Notes: generated from the letters alone by a model not told the origin. Counted from the stretch's first letter, positions 1 to 9,299 are shown. The stretch is DNA of 41,491 nucleotides from Candidatus Berkelbacteria bacterium (GCA_029865605.1 JAOUGE010000008.1:1-41491), one strand, 5' to 3'. A program made the numbers and translations.

Positions 1-122
1 GAATCCTTTTAGCCGACCAAGTCGAGTCCTCATTATTCCCTCCTTATTATTCTTAAATTTAGCCCTTTTTTGGCTTTCTTTAATTATTATATGACAGCAA
101 ACTCTTAAATGCAAGGGGGTCC

Positions 123-287
123 GACCCCATCTCACAATCATTCCTGATAATTAGAATCGAGCCTATTTTACCTGCAAAACGCAAATTGTTCGTCAAGGTA
201 ATGCAGGGACTACCTTTCCTCGCACTTTGCGTTTTTCGCTCAAAATATTTCTCAATTCATTTCAAGGAACAATTATGAGATGGGGCC
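123..287. repeat. Long imperfect palindrome downstream of the pilin operon
   Basis: GACCCCATCTCACAATCATTCCT (123-145) pairs with AGGAACAATTATGAGATGGGGCC (265-287); differences are transitions, so G-U compatible. Inner arms AAAACGCAAA / TTTGCGTTTT. Confidence 0.7.
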
Positions 288-673
288 TAGAAATCGGCTA
301 CTTCTTGCCAGTTGCCTATTGTAATTTGCGGGGTGACATGTGTCAAGGTAATTTGCGCTTTTCGGACGGCTGAATTAAAATTACCCTCTACCTGAACGGT
401 GGGAGTTTCACTTCTGGCTCCAACGACAGGGCGGATTGTGCACGTTCCGCCACCCAGTTCAACAGTTTCGTTACCCTGATAGTTAATATCGAGTCTAATC
501 GAATCGAGTGCCTGCTCGGCGCAGGTATCGGTTAGGGCTTTGGCTTTGTAAAATTCCTCGACGCTGGCCGTGGTTCGGTAAGCATCCGTTCCTATTAAAA
601 TTAAAGATACTGCGATTGCGGCCCCGACCGATCCAACGATTATGACACTGGTTAGTGTGGCAAAACTTTTCAT
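287..673 (-). CDS. Pilus-assembly (PilX-like) protein with N-terminal hydrophobic helix
   Basis: 128 aa, MKSFATLTSVIIVGSVGAAIAVSLILIG N-terminus, overlaps next pilin gene by 4 bp. Confidence 0.55.
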   Translation of the reverse strand: MKSFATLTSVIIVGSVGAAIAVSLILIGTDAYRTTASVEEFYKAKALTDTCAEQALDSIRLDINYQGNETVELGGGTCTIRPVVGARSETPTVQVEGNFNSAVRKAQITLTHVTPQITIGNWQEVADF

Positions 674-1182
674 GGTGAATTCCTCAAAACGACTGTTGTT
701 TGATAGGTTTTTTGATAAATATGTTCTCGCCTATTGTCTTGGGCGTTGTAAGAAACGGTAAAGATGATTCTTATTGCATCAGGCAAGACCGCCTCAATGG
801 CTGAATTTTCGAAATTTAAATCCGTTATCCTTACGTTCGAGGAGGTTAAGTCGACCGGGTCGGCGGCACCTTCTTTAATATTTGCTTTATCTTCCAACAG
901 ACTAAAAATGGTCGGGTTGGTAGCTGGATTGTCCGTGGCTAGACTCAGAGAGCTGGTGCTTGTTCCCGGGTCTGGCGCGTTGACTGATCGAGCGTTTCTG
1001 ACAGATTGCGAGATCTCATCCATCAGTCTTGTCCCCTGGTATTCTACCTCGTAAATGACCTTGTTCTTTTCCTTGACTTGAATGATAGTGACCAAAAGCG
1101 ATGAGATTCCAATCACGATTGCCCCGGCTAAGGCCAAATAAAGTATGAGTTCGATTAAAGTAAATGATTTTAACTTTTTCAT
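670..1182 (-). CDS. Prepilin-type N-terminal cleavage/methylation domain protein
   Basis: KSFTLIELILYLALAGAIVIGISSLL prepilin motif. Confidence 0.85.
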   Translation of the reverse strand: MKKLKSFTLIELILYLALAGAIVIGISSLLVTIIQVKEKNKVIYEVEYQGTRLMDEISQSVRNARSVNAPDPGTSTSSLSLATDNPATNPTIFSLLEDKANIKEGAADPVDLTSSNVRITDLNFENSAIEAVLPDAIRIIFTVSYNAQDNRREHIYQKTYQTTVVLRNSP

Positions 1183-2705
1183 TTTGGACTGATTACGACA
1201 AATTGTCCCTGATCCTGATTGCCGACGGCAAAAACCCTATCCTTGCTTGAGCTGTAGGAAATGCCGTTTAGGATGCCCGCCAAATCCGAACTCCCAACAA
1301 GGCTGGGTGAGGATGGATTGGAAACATCAATTAGCTGAAATTCCTTGTCTGCCGCCTCTGTGGCAAGATAGGTATAATTGCTGTTTGGGCCGAAGCAAAG
1401 ATCGTTGACTTTTCCGGAGGCATTATATATTGCTCTTTGGATGAGATTTAAGGGGTTGGCAATGTCAAATATATAGACATTGTTGGCTGGGTTATCTTGC
1501 CCGACTGCGATTGTGTTGTCATACCCCGCTATTGCAATCGCGTATCCAAGATTAGATATTGCCGGGTCGAAAAGGGGATAGGTTGCCTTGACGACCGGCT
1601 GGGGGTTGGTAACATCAATCACTTGAAGATACGGCTTATAGGTTGTCTCATTCTCCTTATAACCTCCGGCAACAAAAGCGTAATTGCCGGAAACATAAAC
1701 ATCAAAGGCCGAGAGAGCATAGCCGTTTACCGGGTCTTTCAATCTGATATAGCCGAGCTCTTTCGGGCTGGTCGGAGTTGTGACGTCAATTGCATAGAAG
1801 GTGGGGGAAACGGAAATCTCTTTGAACTCGCGGGTTAGATAAACTCTGTTGCCGCTTAGAGCCATGCTGGTCGCCGGCTCGTTTCCGATGCCTCTGAATG
1901 TCCAAGCGGAGTCAAATCGAGGATTATTGGGGTCGGTGATGTCTACAACCTGAAGATTTTGATTTTTATCTTTATTGGAAATGAAGGCATAGTTGCCGGA
2001 GATGGCAATATTTGTCGGCCCTCCCGGCAAGTCTAGGGTAGCTATAATTTGGGGCGAAGCAGGGTTAGTTACATTAATTATGATAAAGTTAGCGGTTTGA
2101 TTTCCTCTTATAAGATAAGCGTAATTTCCCTGGGTTTGGATTTTTAAAGCGGCAATATTGTCGGGCAGAGGCTCCGGGTCGGGAATTGGGTCGGTCCAGT
2201 CTCCTTGCTGGGGCTGGGCCCAGTTTGAAAGGTAGGACTCGAAGCTTAAACTTCCGATCCTGACGCTTGTTTGGGGCCAGCTGATCGTAACCCTTATCCT
2301 TTTTAGGCTTTCGGAGATCGTTGAAATATTGACCGTCCTGGTAAATCCGTCTTGGGTGTCTTGGGTTCCGGACAGGGTCCACCTGCTGCCGACGAACGCC
2401 AGACCATAATCGCCATCAACTAACCCTTCAAAATTTTCGTTTTTTATGCTTCTCGTTGCTTCTATCCCTTCTTCGGCATATTGAACTGCCCGAAGGCGGC
2501 TACCAGTAAGGGTGGCATTTTCCTGGCTTTGGAGAAGGGCCATAACCAGCATCATAACAAAGATTGAGAAAAGGGAGATTGAAAGTAAGACTTCGATTAG
2601 CGAAAAGGCGGCTAGTTTAATCCGCCTTCGCCACGCGTTTAACGGGGCTTCGGCGAGATTCTCGCTCCTCGGAGGAGCTTTAATAGTTAATTGTACCTTT
2701 GGCAT
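1179..2705 (-). CDS. Prepilin-like protein fused to LVIVD-type beta-propeller repeats
   Basis: AAFSLIEVLLSISLFSIFVMMLVMALLQSQE pilin helix; repeated INVTNPASPQ, VVDITDPNNPR, AIDVTTPTSPK, VIDVTNPQP, IFDIANPLN, LIDVSNPSSPS. Confidence 0.85.
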   Translation of the reverse strand: MPKVQLTIKAPPRSENLAEAPLNAWRRRIKLAAFSLIEVLLSISLFSIFVMMLVMALLQSQENATLTGSRLRAVQYAEEGIEATRSIKNENFEGLVDGDYGLAFVGSRWTLSGTQDTQDGFTRTVNISTISESLKRIRVTISWPQTSVRIGSLSFESYLSNWAQPQQGDWTDPIPDPEPLPDNIAALKIQTQGNYAYLIRGNQTANFIIINVTNPASPQIIATLDLPGGPTNIAISGNYAFISNKDKNQNLQVVDITDPNNPRFDSAWTFRGIGNEPATSMALSGNRVYLTREFKEISVSPTFYAIDVTTPTSPKELGYIRLKDPVNGYALSAFDVYVSGNYAFVAGGYKENETTYKPYLQVIDVTNPQPVVKATYPLFDPAISNLGYAIAIAGYDNTIAVGQDNPANNVYIFDIANPLNLIQRAIYNASGKVNDLCFGPNSNYTYLATEAADKEFQLIDVSNPSSPSLVGSSDLAGILNGISYSSSKDRVFAVGNQDQGQFVVISPK

Positions 2706-3138
2706 TGATATTGATCGTTTTTGTTTCTACCTCGTCGGTTGTTAAAGTAATTGCCCCGGTTTGGTTTGGCGACCCTGAAAACTTAGAAAAATTCACCTCA
2801 TCTAAACCTGTTATTGAGGTGAGGGGTGCTATTGGGGTTCTTTCGTCAAATTGGACGTTTCTGGAAGAAAAGTTTGCCCCTTGGTAGGTAGTTATCGCCC
2901 CGGGTTCGATTTTGACTCCCCAGTTAGAATCACCCTTACTTGACTTAGCAAGTATTTGAGCTCGCCTTAGACTCTGAATGGCTTGGCTCGATGCCATTTC
3001 TACATTGCTTTTTCTCTGGAGCGATCCGTAAACCGGGGCAGATACGCCCATAATTATGGCCAATACCGCGATGGCTAGCATTACTTCAACCAGGGTAATC
3101 GATTTTAATTTAAGCATCCTATTCATTGAATCCACCAA
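2680..3138 (-). CDS. GspH/PilE-like prepilin
   Basis: KLKSITLVEVMLAIAVLAIIMGVSAPVYGSLQRKSNVEMASSQ; start probably internal (MNRMLKLK). Confidence 0.8.
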   Translation of the reverse strand: MVDSMNRMLKLKSITLVEVMLAIAVLAIIMGVSAPVYGSLQRKSNVEMASSQAIQSLRRAQILAKSSKGDSNWGVKIEPGAITTYQGANFSSRNVQFDERTPIAPLTSITGLDEVNFSKFSGSPNQTGAITLTTDEVETKTININAKGTINY

Positions 3139-4516
3139 TCAGGTTATAGATTGGCATAATCACTGACAGAGCAACAAAAAGGACGACCAGCCAAATAGCA
3201 AACAGCATAACCGGCTCTAAAATCGTGGCAAGATTTTTGGTTGAGATATCGGTTTTTTCCTCAAACATCTCTCCAATTGAGATAAGCGTTTCTTTTAAGC
3301 TGCCGGATTGCTCGGAGGTGACTATCATTTGTTGGACCGGGAAGGGGATAAGTTTATGGATTCCTTTATACATAGAGAAACATTTTTGGAAGGAATAACC
3401 TTCTTCAATATTATCTCTTAGGAAAACATAAAGTCCTTGGTATTTGGTAAAGGATGAGACTTCCTTAAGCGAGGCCAGGGCATCAACCAATGGCATCCCG
3501 GCATCAAGCAGGTTTCCGAGAATAAAGCCAAATCTTGCCAGCTCGATTTGTTGAATTAAGACTTTTATCCCGGGTAAAATAAAGATTATCTTTTGCCCGA
3601 GGCTGCGGGTTCTCTTATAAACAAAGACGATATAGAAAGCCAGCAGGAAAAGGAGAATAAAAGCGGGAACCACAAACTTGCCGTAACTGCCGAGAAAGTT
3701 GCCAACGGTGATTAATATTTTTGTTGTGATCGGCAGTTCCATCCTAAGAGAATCAAAAACCTTAGCTAGCTTAGGCAGAATAAACCAGGCTATTCCAACC
3801 CCGATTACAAGAGTTAGAAAGAGTACAGCTACAGGATAGAGTAAAGCTGAAACAATCTTGGAGCGGAAAATCCTTTCTTTTTGGTTTTGGATGGAAATTA
3901 CTTTTAGGTTTGCTGGCAATCTTCCCGATTCTTCGCCGATTCGAATTAGAGAAACTGAGTGTTCCGATAGTATGCCGGTTTTATCGATTGCCTTCCAGAC
4001 GGGAGAGCCGTCATCGATATCCTGTTTGACGACTTCGATGATATTTTTCATTGAGCGGGATTTGACCCCGGCTTTAACTGCCTCAAGGGCGGCGATGATA
4101 TTCATCCCCGAGGCAAGCAACATCGAGAGATTTTCGATGAAGTATTCTTTTTCTTGGCCGAGGCCGAGGTTTGAGAGCCAAGAGCGTTTTTTAACTTTTT
4201 CTTTTGGAGCTTCCGGGGCCGGCTCTTGTTCCTTAGGAGCTTTCTCATCGGCAGGCGTTTCTTTTTCGCTACCCTTGCTCTGGACTTCTTCTTTAGCCGG
4301 CTCTTTTTTTTCTTCTGCTTTTTGAGTCGGGCTCTTCTCGACATTCGTCGGGACCTCAATCGTCGGAGGATTTTTATCTTTACCCTGGTCGCTCTCGGTC
4401 TTTTTGACTTCCGGGGATGGTTTTTCGGTGTTGGGCTCTTTTTTGGTTTCTAAATCTGCCGGTTTAGCTTTGGCTGCGGCTTCTTTGTTTTGCACATCCG
4501 CTCTTTTTTCGTTCAT
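3119..4516 (-). CDS. pilC: Type IV pilus inner-membrane platform protein PilC/GspF with a K/E/P-rich N-terminal extension
   Basis: Two T2SSF-like domains (ENLSMLLASGMNIIAALEAVK; ARFGFILGNLLDAGMPLVDALASLK); about 110 aa charged N-terminus. Confidence 0.9.
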   Translation of the reverse strand: MNEKRADVQNKEAAAKAKPADLETKKEPNTEKPSPEVKKTESDQGKDKNPPTIEVPTNVEKSPTQKAEEKKEPAKEEVQSKGSEKETPADEKAPKEQEPAPEAPKEKVKKRSWLSNLGLGQEKEYFIENLSMLLASGMNIIAALEAVKAGVKSRSMKNIIEVVKQDIDDGSPVWKAIDKTGILSEHSVSLIRIGEESGRLPANLKVISIQNQKERIFRSKIVSALLYPVAVLFLTLVIGVGIAWFILPKLAKVFDSLRMELPITTKILITVGNFLGSYGKFVVPAFILLFLLAFYIVFVYKRTRSLGQKIIFILPGIKVLIQQIELARFGFILGNLLDAGMPLVDALASLKEVSSFTKYQGLYVFLRDNIEEGYSFQKCFSMYKGIHKLIPFPVQQMIVTSEQSGSLKETLISIGEMFEEKTDISTKNLATILEPVMLFAIWLVVLFVALSVIMPIYNLIGGFNE

Positions 4517-6177
4517 TTTTTGACTTTGAGTCCATCGGGCGGCGAAGCAACTCTTAAGAGTTCTTCTAGCGAGGTTTCGCCTTTTTTAACTTTATCTATA
4601 CCGTCTTCAAACAATGCTCTTGAGCCTTGTGATTTGGCTAGCTCCCATACTTCTTGGGACGAAGGATTTTTAAGGATCAGCTCTTGCATTTGGGGGGAAG
4701 TGGCGATGAATTCGAAAATTGCCGTTCTCCCCTCAAAGCCCTTATTCCCGCAGGCTTTGCACCCCTTACCTTTATAGAGGGTTATTTTTTCTTCAGGAAA
4801 ATAGGTTCTTGCGCTTGGCAGGATTTTTTCAATATCGGTAATTGATACCTCGCCGCTAACCCGGCATTTTTCACAGATTTTTCTGACTAATCTTTGGGCA
4901 ATGATCAGATGGAGTGTGGAAGATAGAAGAAATGGTTCGATTGCCATATCAAGCAGTCTTGGGATTCCAGTTGCAGCATCATTGGCATGAAATGTGGAAA
5001 AGAGGAGGTGGCCGGTTAAAGCGGCATTAACCGCTATTTCTGCGGTTTCGTTGTCGCGGATTTCGCCTACGAGAATGATGTCCGGGTCCTGTCTGACAAT
5101 TGAGCGCAGTCCCTTGGCAAAGGTCAGGTTGGTTTGGGGGTTTACCTGGATTTGATTGGCTTTGGCCATTTTATATTCTACCGGATCCTCGATTGTGGTT
5201 AAGTTTACTTCAGTGTTGTTAAAAGTTTTAAGAAGGGCGTAAAGAGTAGTCGTTTTGCCTGAGCCAGTCGGGCCGACTGCCAGGATCATACCGAAGGGCT
5301 GTCTGGCTGCTCGCATTACAAGCTCTTGGTCATTAGGTGAAATTCCCAGATCGCCAAGCGTAAGGTTGGGGACGTAAACGGCCAGCAGTCTCATCACTAT
5401 GTTTTCTCCTTCGATTGTCGGAACGATGGAAACCCTTAGGTCAATCGAACCATCTTCGCGGTGGTAACGCATTGAGCCATCTTGAGCTGAAAAATGCTCG
5501 TCAACTCTTAGATGGGCCTGGACTTTGATTCTGTTTAAGATATTTTCATAGGTTACTTTGGGAATTGTTCCGACTTCGTGTAAAACGCCGTCGATTCTAA
5601 ATCTTACGACAACCTCTTTCTCTTGTGGCTCGATGTGAACATCTGAAGCGCGATTGGCTAAAGCATCTTCTATAATTTCCTTGACCATCTCTGGGGCGAC
5701 TCTGACTTGGGAAGCAATAATCTTACTAAATCTCGTTTCTAGGGGTTTTTTAGATTGAATAATTCCGAGCTCCATGTCTTCGGGGAAAGCAAAGGCGATC
5801 TCTATCTGCTTACCCTGGTAGACTGGTTCGAGGGCGGTGATTATCTCTTTTTTGGTCGGATCATCGGTGGCAATAATGACATGCTTATCGGTTTCCAAGA
5901 AGACTGAGATTCGATACTTTTCGGCCAGTTCCTCCGGAATTTTTCTTTCTTCTTCGTGTGACGTTTCTCGCGAGCTTAAGTCGGCGTATTTAACTCCGAA
6001 ATATTCAGCGATTGCCTGGCCCATGAGGTCCTTAGTTAAAATATGTTCAGCGAGGAGATAGTCAACAATAGAAGCTTCTTTCTTTTTAGCTTCTTCTTGA
6101 GCTTTTTTTAGATCCTCCGGCTTGACATAACCGAGCTTGGTTAGAATTTCAGCTAACTTTGCGTCATCGATTTGCAT
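4513..6177 (-). CDS. pilB: Type IV pilus assembly ATPase PilB/GspE
   Basis: Walker A GPTGSGKTTTLYALL, DPDIILVGEIRDNETAEIA, CxxC pair (CEKCR / CKACG). Confidence 0.95.
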   Translation of the reverse strand: MQIDDAKLAEILTKLGYVKPEDLKKAQEEAKKKEASIVDYLLAEHILTKDLMGQAIAEYFGVKYADLSSRETSHEEERKIPEELAEKYRISVFLETDKHVIIATDDPTKKEIITALEPVYQGKQIEIAFAFPEDMELGIIQSKKPLETRFSKIIASQVRVAPEMVKEIIEDALANRASDVHIEPQEKEVVVRFRIDGVLHEVGTIPKVTYENILNRIKVQAHLRVDEHFSAQDGSMRYHREDGSIDLRVSIVPTIEGENIVMRLLAVYVPNLTLGDLGISPNDQELVMRAARQPFGMILAVGPTGSGKTTTLYALLKTFNNTEVNLTTIEDPVEYKMAKANQIQVNPQTNLTFAKGLRSIVRQDPDIILVGEIRDNETAEIAVNAALTGHLLFSTFHANDAATGIPRLLDMAIEPFLLSSTLHLIIAQRLVRKICEKCRVSGEVSITDIEKILPSARTYFPEEKITLYKGKGCKACGNKGFEGRTAIFEFIATSPQMQELILKNPSSQEVWELAKSQGSRALFEDGIDKVKKGETSLEELLRVASPPDGLKVKK

Positions 6178-6180
6178 AGT

Positions 6181-6555
6181 TTATCTCGTTAGATAATTTT
6201 TTACGTAATCGGCTATTCCGGTTAGTGACATCTCAAATTTTGGCAAAAGTTCGACTGCCCCCAACCCTTTAACTTTCCCAATGTCTTCCTCCTGCTCTAA
6301 ATTGCTCATGACGATTTTTGGCGTGGTGCTGTGGAGCTCGTGTAAGTTTTTTAAGAGCTCGAAACCGTTTACCTTTGGCATGATCAGATCAAGAAGGATC
6401 AGATCGTATTTTTTATTTTTCAAGTTTTCCAGAGCTATCTCCCCGTTTTCGGCCACTTCCACCTCGAACCCGTCACGGGATAGCTTGAGCTGCATCACCT
6501 GAGAAACAGCCTTATCATCCTCGACGACAAGGATTTTCTTTTTTTGCTCTGGCAT
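6181..6555 (-). CDS. CheY-like response regulator receiver protein
   Basis: ILVVEDDKAVSQVMQLKL, DLILLDLIMPKVNGFELL. Confidence 0.9.
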   Translation of the reverse strand: MPEQKKKILVVEDDKAVSQVMQLKLSRDGFEVEVAENGEIALENLKNKKYDLILLDLIMPKVNGFELLKNLHELHSTTPKIVMSNLEQEEDIGKVKGLGAVELLPKFEMSLTGIADYVKNYLTR

Positions 6556-6584
6556 TTATCTCAATTATAACAAAGATAGATTTG

Positions 6585-6793
6585 TTAAGCGAGCGGGCCG
6601 CTCACCACTTGACACGAAGACGCGCGGTTAAATTAGTCGCGGGTTCCACCCCCGCGACTCCCAGCGGAAAAAGCCCGCTCTTGAGAGAATTCTCGCGTTC
6701 CACCCGCTCGAAGCGGCTTGCTCGTCCCGCTGCAGGCGGGACACCGGCTCGCTTCGCCTGCGAACGGTCTTCGTCGCCAAGTGGTTCGCTTAA
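6585..6793. repeat. GC-rich palindromic intergenic element
   Basis: TTAAGCGA..CCACTTG..CGAAGAC (6585-6621) inverted as GTCTTCG..CAAGTGG..TCGCTTAA (6767-6793); internal hairpins GAGCGG-G-CCGCTC, GTCGCGGG..CCCGCGAC, GTCCCGC-TGCAG-GCGGGAC. Confidence 0.7.
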
Positions 6794-6850
6794 AATTGAG
6801 AACAGGCGAATAAATTTCCGTAAGAAGGGAGGTCTGCTAGAATACTGGTG

Positions 6851-7603
6851 ATGAAAATATTGAGTTGGAATATCAATGGCATTCGCTCGGGCTGGGGTCA
6901 GGTTATTAAGCTAATTAGCGAAGAAAACCCGGATATCCTATGTTTGCAAGAAACCAAGATAGGCAAGAAAGATATTGTCGGAGGTTTTCTAAATCCCCTC
7001 GGGTACTATACTTATTGGTTTCCCGCAGAGAAGCCTGGCTATTCCGGAGTGGCGATTTTTTCTAAATGTGAACTTGGCTCGATTAAAATGGGGGTTGGAA
7101 AAAGCGCCTATGATAGAGAGGGGAGGTTTATCCACGCCCGCCGGAAGGAATTTAGCATCGCTAACTTTTATTTTCCCCATTCTGGCCGTGAACTGCAGCG
7201 GCTAGACTTCAAGATCGGTTTTAATAGGGCTTTCTTGAGCTTTGCGAGAAACTTAACTGGCCCGGTAGTTTTCTGCGGTGATTTTAATGTCGCCTATCAG
7301 GAAATTGATCTGGCTAGGCCAAAAGACAACTGGAAAAACGCCGGATTTACTGAAACGGAGCGGGAATGGATGGGGAGGTTTCTTGGTTTAGGTCTAATTG
7401 ACGTTTACCGGCATCTGTATCCAAGCAAACAGGAGTTTACATGGTGGTCTCAAAGGGCGGGGGTGAGGGAGAGAAATATTGGTTGGCGGATTGATTATTT
7501 TTTAATTCCCGGGGAACTTGCTAGTGTTGTTAAAGATTGTAGAATCTTGACTAGGGTTTATGGTTCTGATCATTGTCCGGTAGTATTAGAGTTAAAGATT
7601 TAA
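6851..7603 (+). CDS. xth: Exodeoxyribonuclease III family protein
   Basis: ILSWNINGIRSGW, CLQETKIGKKD, CGDFNVAYQEIDLARPKDN, WRIDYFLIP, GSDHCPVVLEL. Confidence 0.92.
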   Translation: MKILSWNINGIRSGWGQVIKLISEENPDILCLQETKIGKKDIVGGFLNPLGYYTYWFPAEKPGYSGVAIFSKCELGSIKMGVGKSAYDREGRFIHARRKEFSIANFYFPHSGRELQRLDFKIGFNRAFLSFARNLTGPVVFCGDFNVAYQEIDLARPKDNWKNAGFTETEREWMGRFLGLGLIDVYRHLYPSKQEFTWWSQRAGVRERNIGWRIDYFLIPGELASVVKDCRILTRVYGSDHCPVVLELKI

Positions 7604-7635
7604 ATAAAAAGTATAAAATTGGCGGGGAGGTTATT

Positions 7636-7854
7636 ATGGATAGCGAGTTTTGGGCTTATAGCGCGGGGGTAACGGCGCTGATCATTGTGTTGGTGGTTTG
7701 GTCTGCCGTTTGGAAAGCGATTGCTCTGTGGAAAGCGGCGCGAAACAGTCATTTGGCTTGGTATATAGTGATGCTTATCTTTAATACGGCTGGGATTTTG
7801 GAAATAATCTATATTTTCGCTTTTAGCAAGGCTGCTGGTAGGGCTGAGAAATAG
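7636..7854 (+). CDS. Small membrane protein, DUF5652-like
   Basis: MDSEFWAYSAGVTALIIVLVVWSAVWKAIALWKAARNSHLAWYIVMLIFNTAGILEIIYI; family name from memory. Confidence 0.6.
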   Translation: MDSEFWAYSAGVTALIIVLVVWSAVWKAIALWKAARNSHLAWYIVMLIFNTAGILEIIYIFAFSKAAGRAEK

Positions 7855-7906
7855 AGCTAGAATGGGACGAGGCCGGTATTTGCGTTGAGCAAAGCCGGCC
7901 TGGGAG

Positions 7907-7981
7907 TGGTGCGCCCGGAGGGACTTGAACCCTCAACACAAGACTTAACAGGACTTTGCTCTACCATTGAGCTACGGGCGC
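7907..7981 (-). tRNA. tRNA-Asn(GTT)
   Basis: Acceptor GCGCCCG/CGGGCGC, anticodon loop CTGTTAA, T-arm GAGGGTTCAAGTCCCTC, encoded CCA. Confidence 0.92.
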
Positions 7982-8046
7982 ACAAAAAATCATTTTAGAT
8001 CTATGACCTTGAAATGTCAAGCTTTTTGTCATAGAATTTATAGATT

Positions 8047-9162
8047 ATGAGAGAAAGGGCGATAAAGGTAGTTGTTGGGATGTCCGGCGGGGTGGATTCC
8101 TCGGTGGCTTTGTATTTGCTTAAAGAGCAAGGCTATGAGCCGGTCGGAGTATCTTTAAAATATGATGTTTGGAAAGACCCACGAAACGAATGTCGGGAGA
8201 ACGTTTGTTGCACAAAAGAATCGTTTACCATCGCCAAAAAAATTTGTAAGCAGCTCGGTATTAAGCATTACATAGTTGATATTTCAAAAGAATTTAGATG
8301 TCAGGTAATTGATTATTTTATTCGCGAGTATAAAAACAGTCGCACGCCGAGCCCCTGTGTTCTCTGTAATCTTAATGTAAAGTTTAAGGCCTTGATTGGT
8401 TTTGCGGACGAGATTGGGGCAAAATATATTGCTACCGGGCACTATGCGCGCATTCGCGCAGTTAAGAGTTCAAAGTTAAAAGCCGAGAGTTTTGAACTTC
8501 TAAGAGCGAAAGACAAAAATAAAGATCAAACATATTCACTCTGTTTTCTTAACCAAGCCATTTTATCGAGAGCAATTTTTCCGTTAGGAGAGTTAACCAA
8601 GGAGGAGGTTTATAAAATCGCTAGAGGGCGGGAAGGATTCGAAGTTTTCGGAAAACGAAAGCAAAGCCAGGATTTTTGTTTTGTTTCCGGCAAAAGTTTG
8701 AATTTAATGCTTGAGAAAGAGATCGGTGCCAAGCGTGGAGAAATTGTTAACGAGGGGGGTAAGGTTTTGGGCGAGCATAAAGGGCTTCACTTTTATACCA
8801 TTGGTCAAAGAAAGGGAATTGATTTAGCGGGCGGCCCCTATTTTGTGATTGAGAAGAATAAAAATACAAACGAGCTCGTGGTATCAGCGGATGCAAAATT
8901 TAACGCCAGGAAAAAAGCCAGCATTTTCCCGGTTCGATTTATTTCTGGTTCCGGACCATCAGAACCGATCAAAGTTGTGGCAAAACTGCGGTCAACGGCG
9001 AAACCTGCTAGCGCTAAGCTCGTACAAGCTAAACACGGTTATATCTTGGAGTTTGATAAGCCGCAAATGGCAGTTACCCCGGGGCAGATAGCGGTTTTTT
9101 ATGATGCCTCTGGCGGGGCAGGTTTTAGTGAGATTTGCCTTGGTGGGGGAGTAATTAATTAG
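8047..9162 (+). CDS. mnmA: tRNA-specific 2-thiouridylase MnmA
   Basis: VVGMSGGVDSSVALYLLKEQGYEPVGVSLK, ATGHYARI, DKNKDQTYSLCFL, YTIGQRKGI. Confidence 0.95.
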   Translation: MRERAIKVVVGMSGGVDSSVALYLLKEQGYEPVGVSLKYDVWKDPRNECRENVCCTKESFTIAKKICKQLGIKHYIVDISKEFRCQVIDYFIREYKNSRTPSPCVLCNLNVKFKALIGFADEIGAKYIATGHYARIRAVKSSKLKAESFELLRAKDKNKDQTYSLCFLNQAILSRAIFPLGELTKEEVYKIARGREGFEVFGKRKQSQDFCFVSGKSLNLMLEKEIGAKRGEIVNEGGKVLGEHKGLHFYTIGQRKGIDLAGGPYFVIEKNKNTNELVVSADAKFNARKKASIFPVRFISGSGPSEPIKVVAKLRSTAKPASAKLVQAKHGYILEFDKPQMAVTPGQIAVFYDASGGAGFSEICLGGGVIN

Positions 9163-9166
9163 ATCT

Positions 9167-9299
9167 CCAGGTAGTGAAAATTTGATATTTTTTGCAAAAT
9201 TGGTTTAACGTTTTTACTCTAACTAACAAATTATCTGGAAACTGCTTTAGCCCGGGCGAAATAAAGCAAAGCGTTAGCGATCGAATTTCTACTACCTGG
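9167..9299. mobile_element. MITE-like palindromic element, copy 1
   Basis: Ends CCAGGTAGTGAAAATTTGAT ... GATCGAATTTCTACTACCTGG; the same ends occur at 18092-18227. Confidence 0.7.

Noticed and set aside
6636-6665. tRNA T-arm-like sequence GTCGCGGGTTCCACCCCCGCGACTCCCAGC
   Set aside because: No D-arm, anticodon arm or matching 5' acceptor strand upstream; better explained as a hairpin of the palindromic element.
6582-6851. 89-aa ORF MLSERAAHHLTRRRAVKLVAGSTPATP...
   Set aside because: Lies inside the GC-rich palindromic element; composition reflects hairpins, no protein signature.
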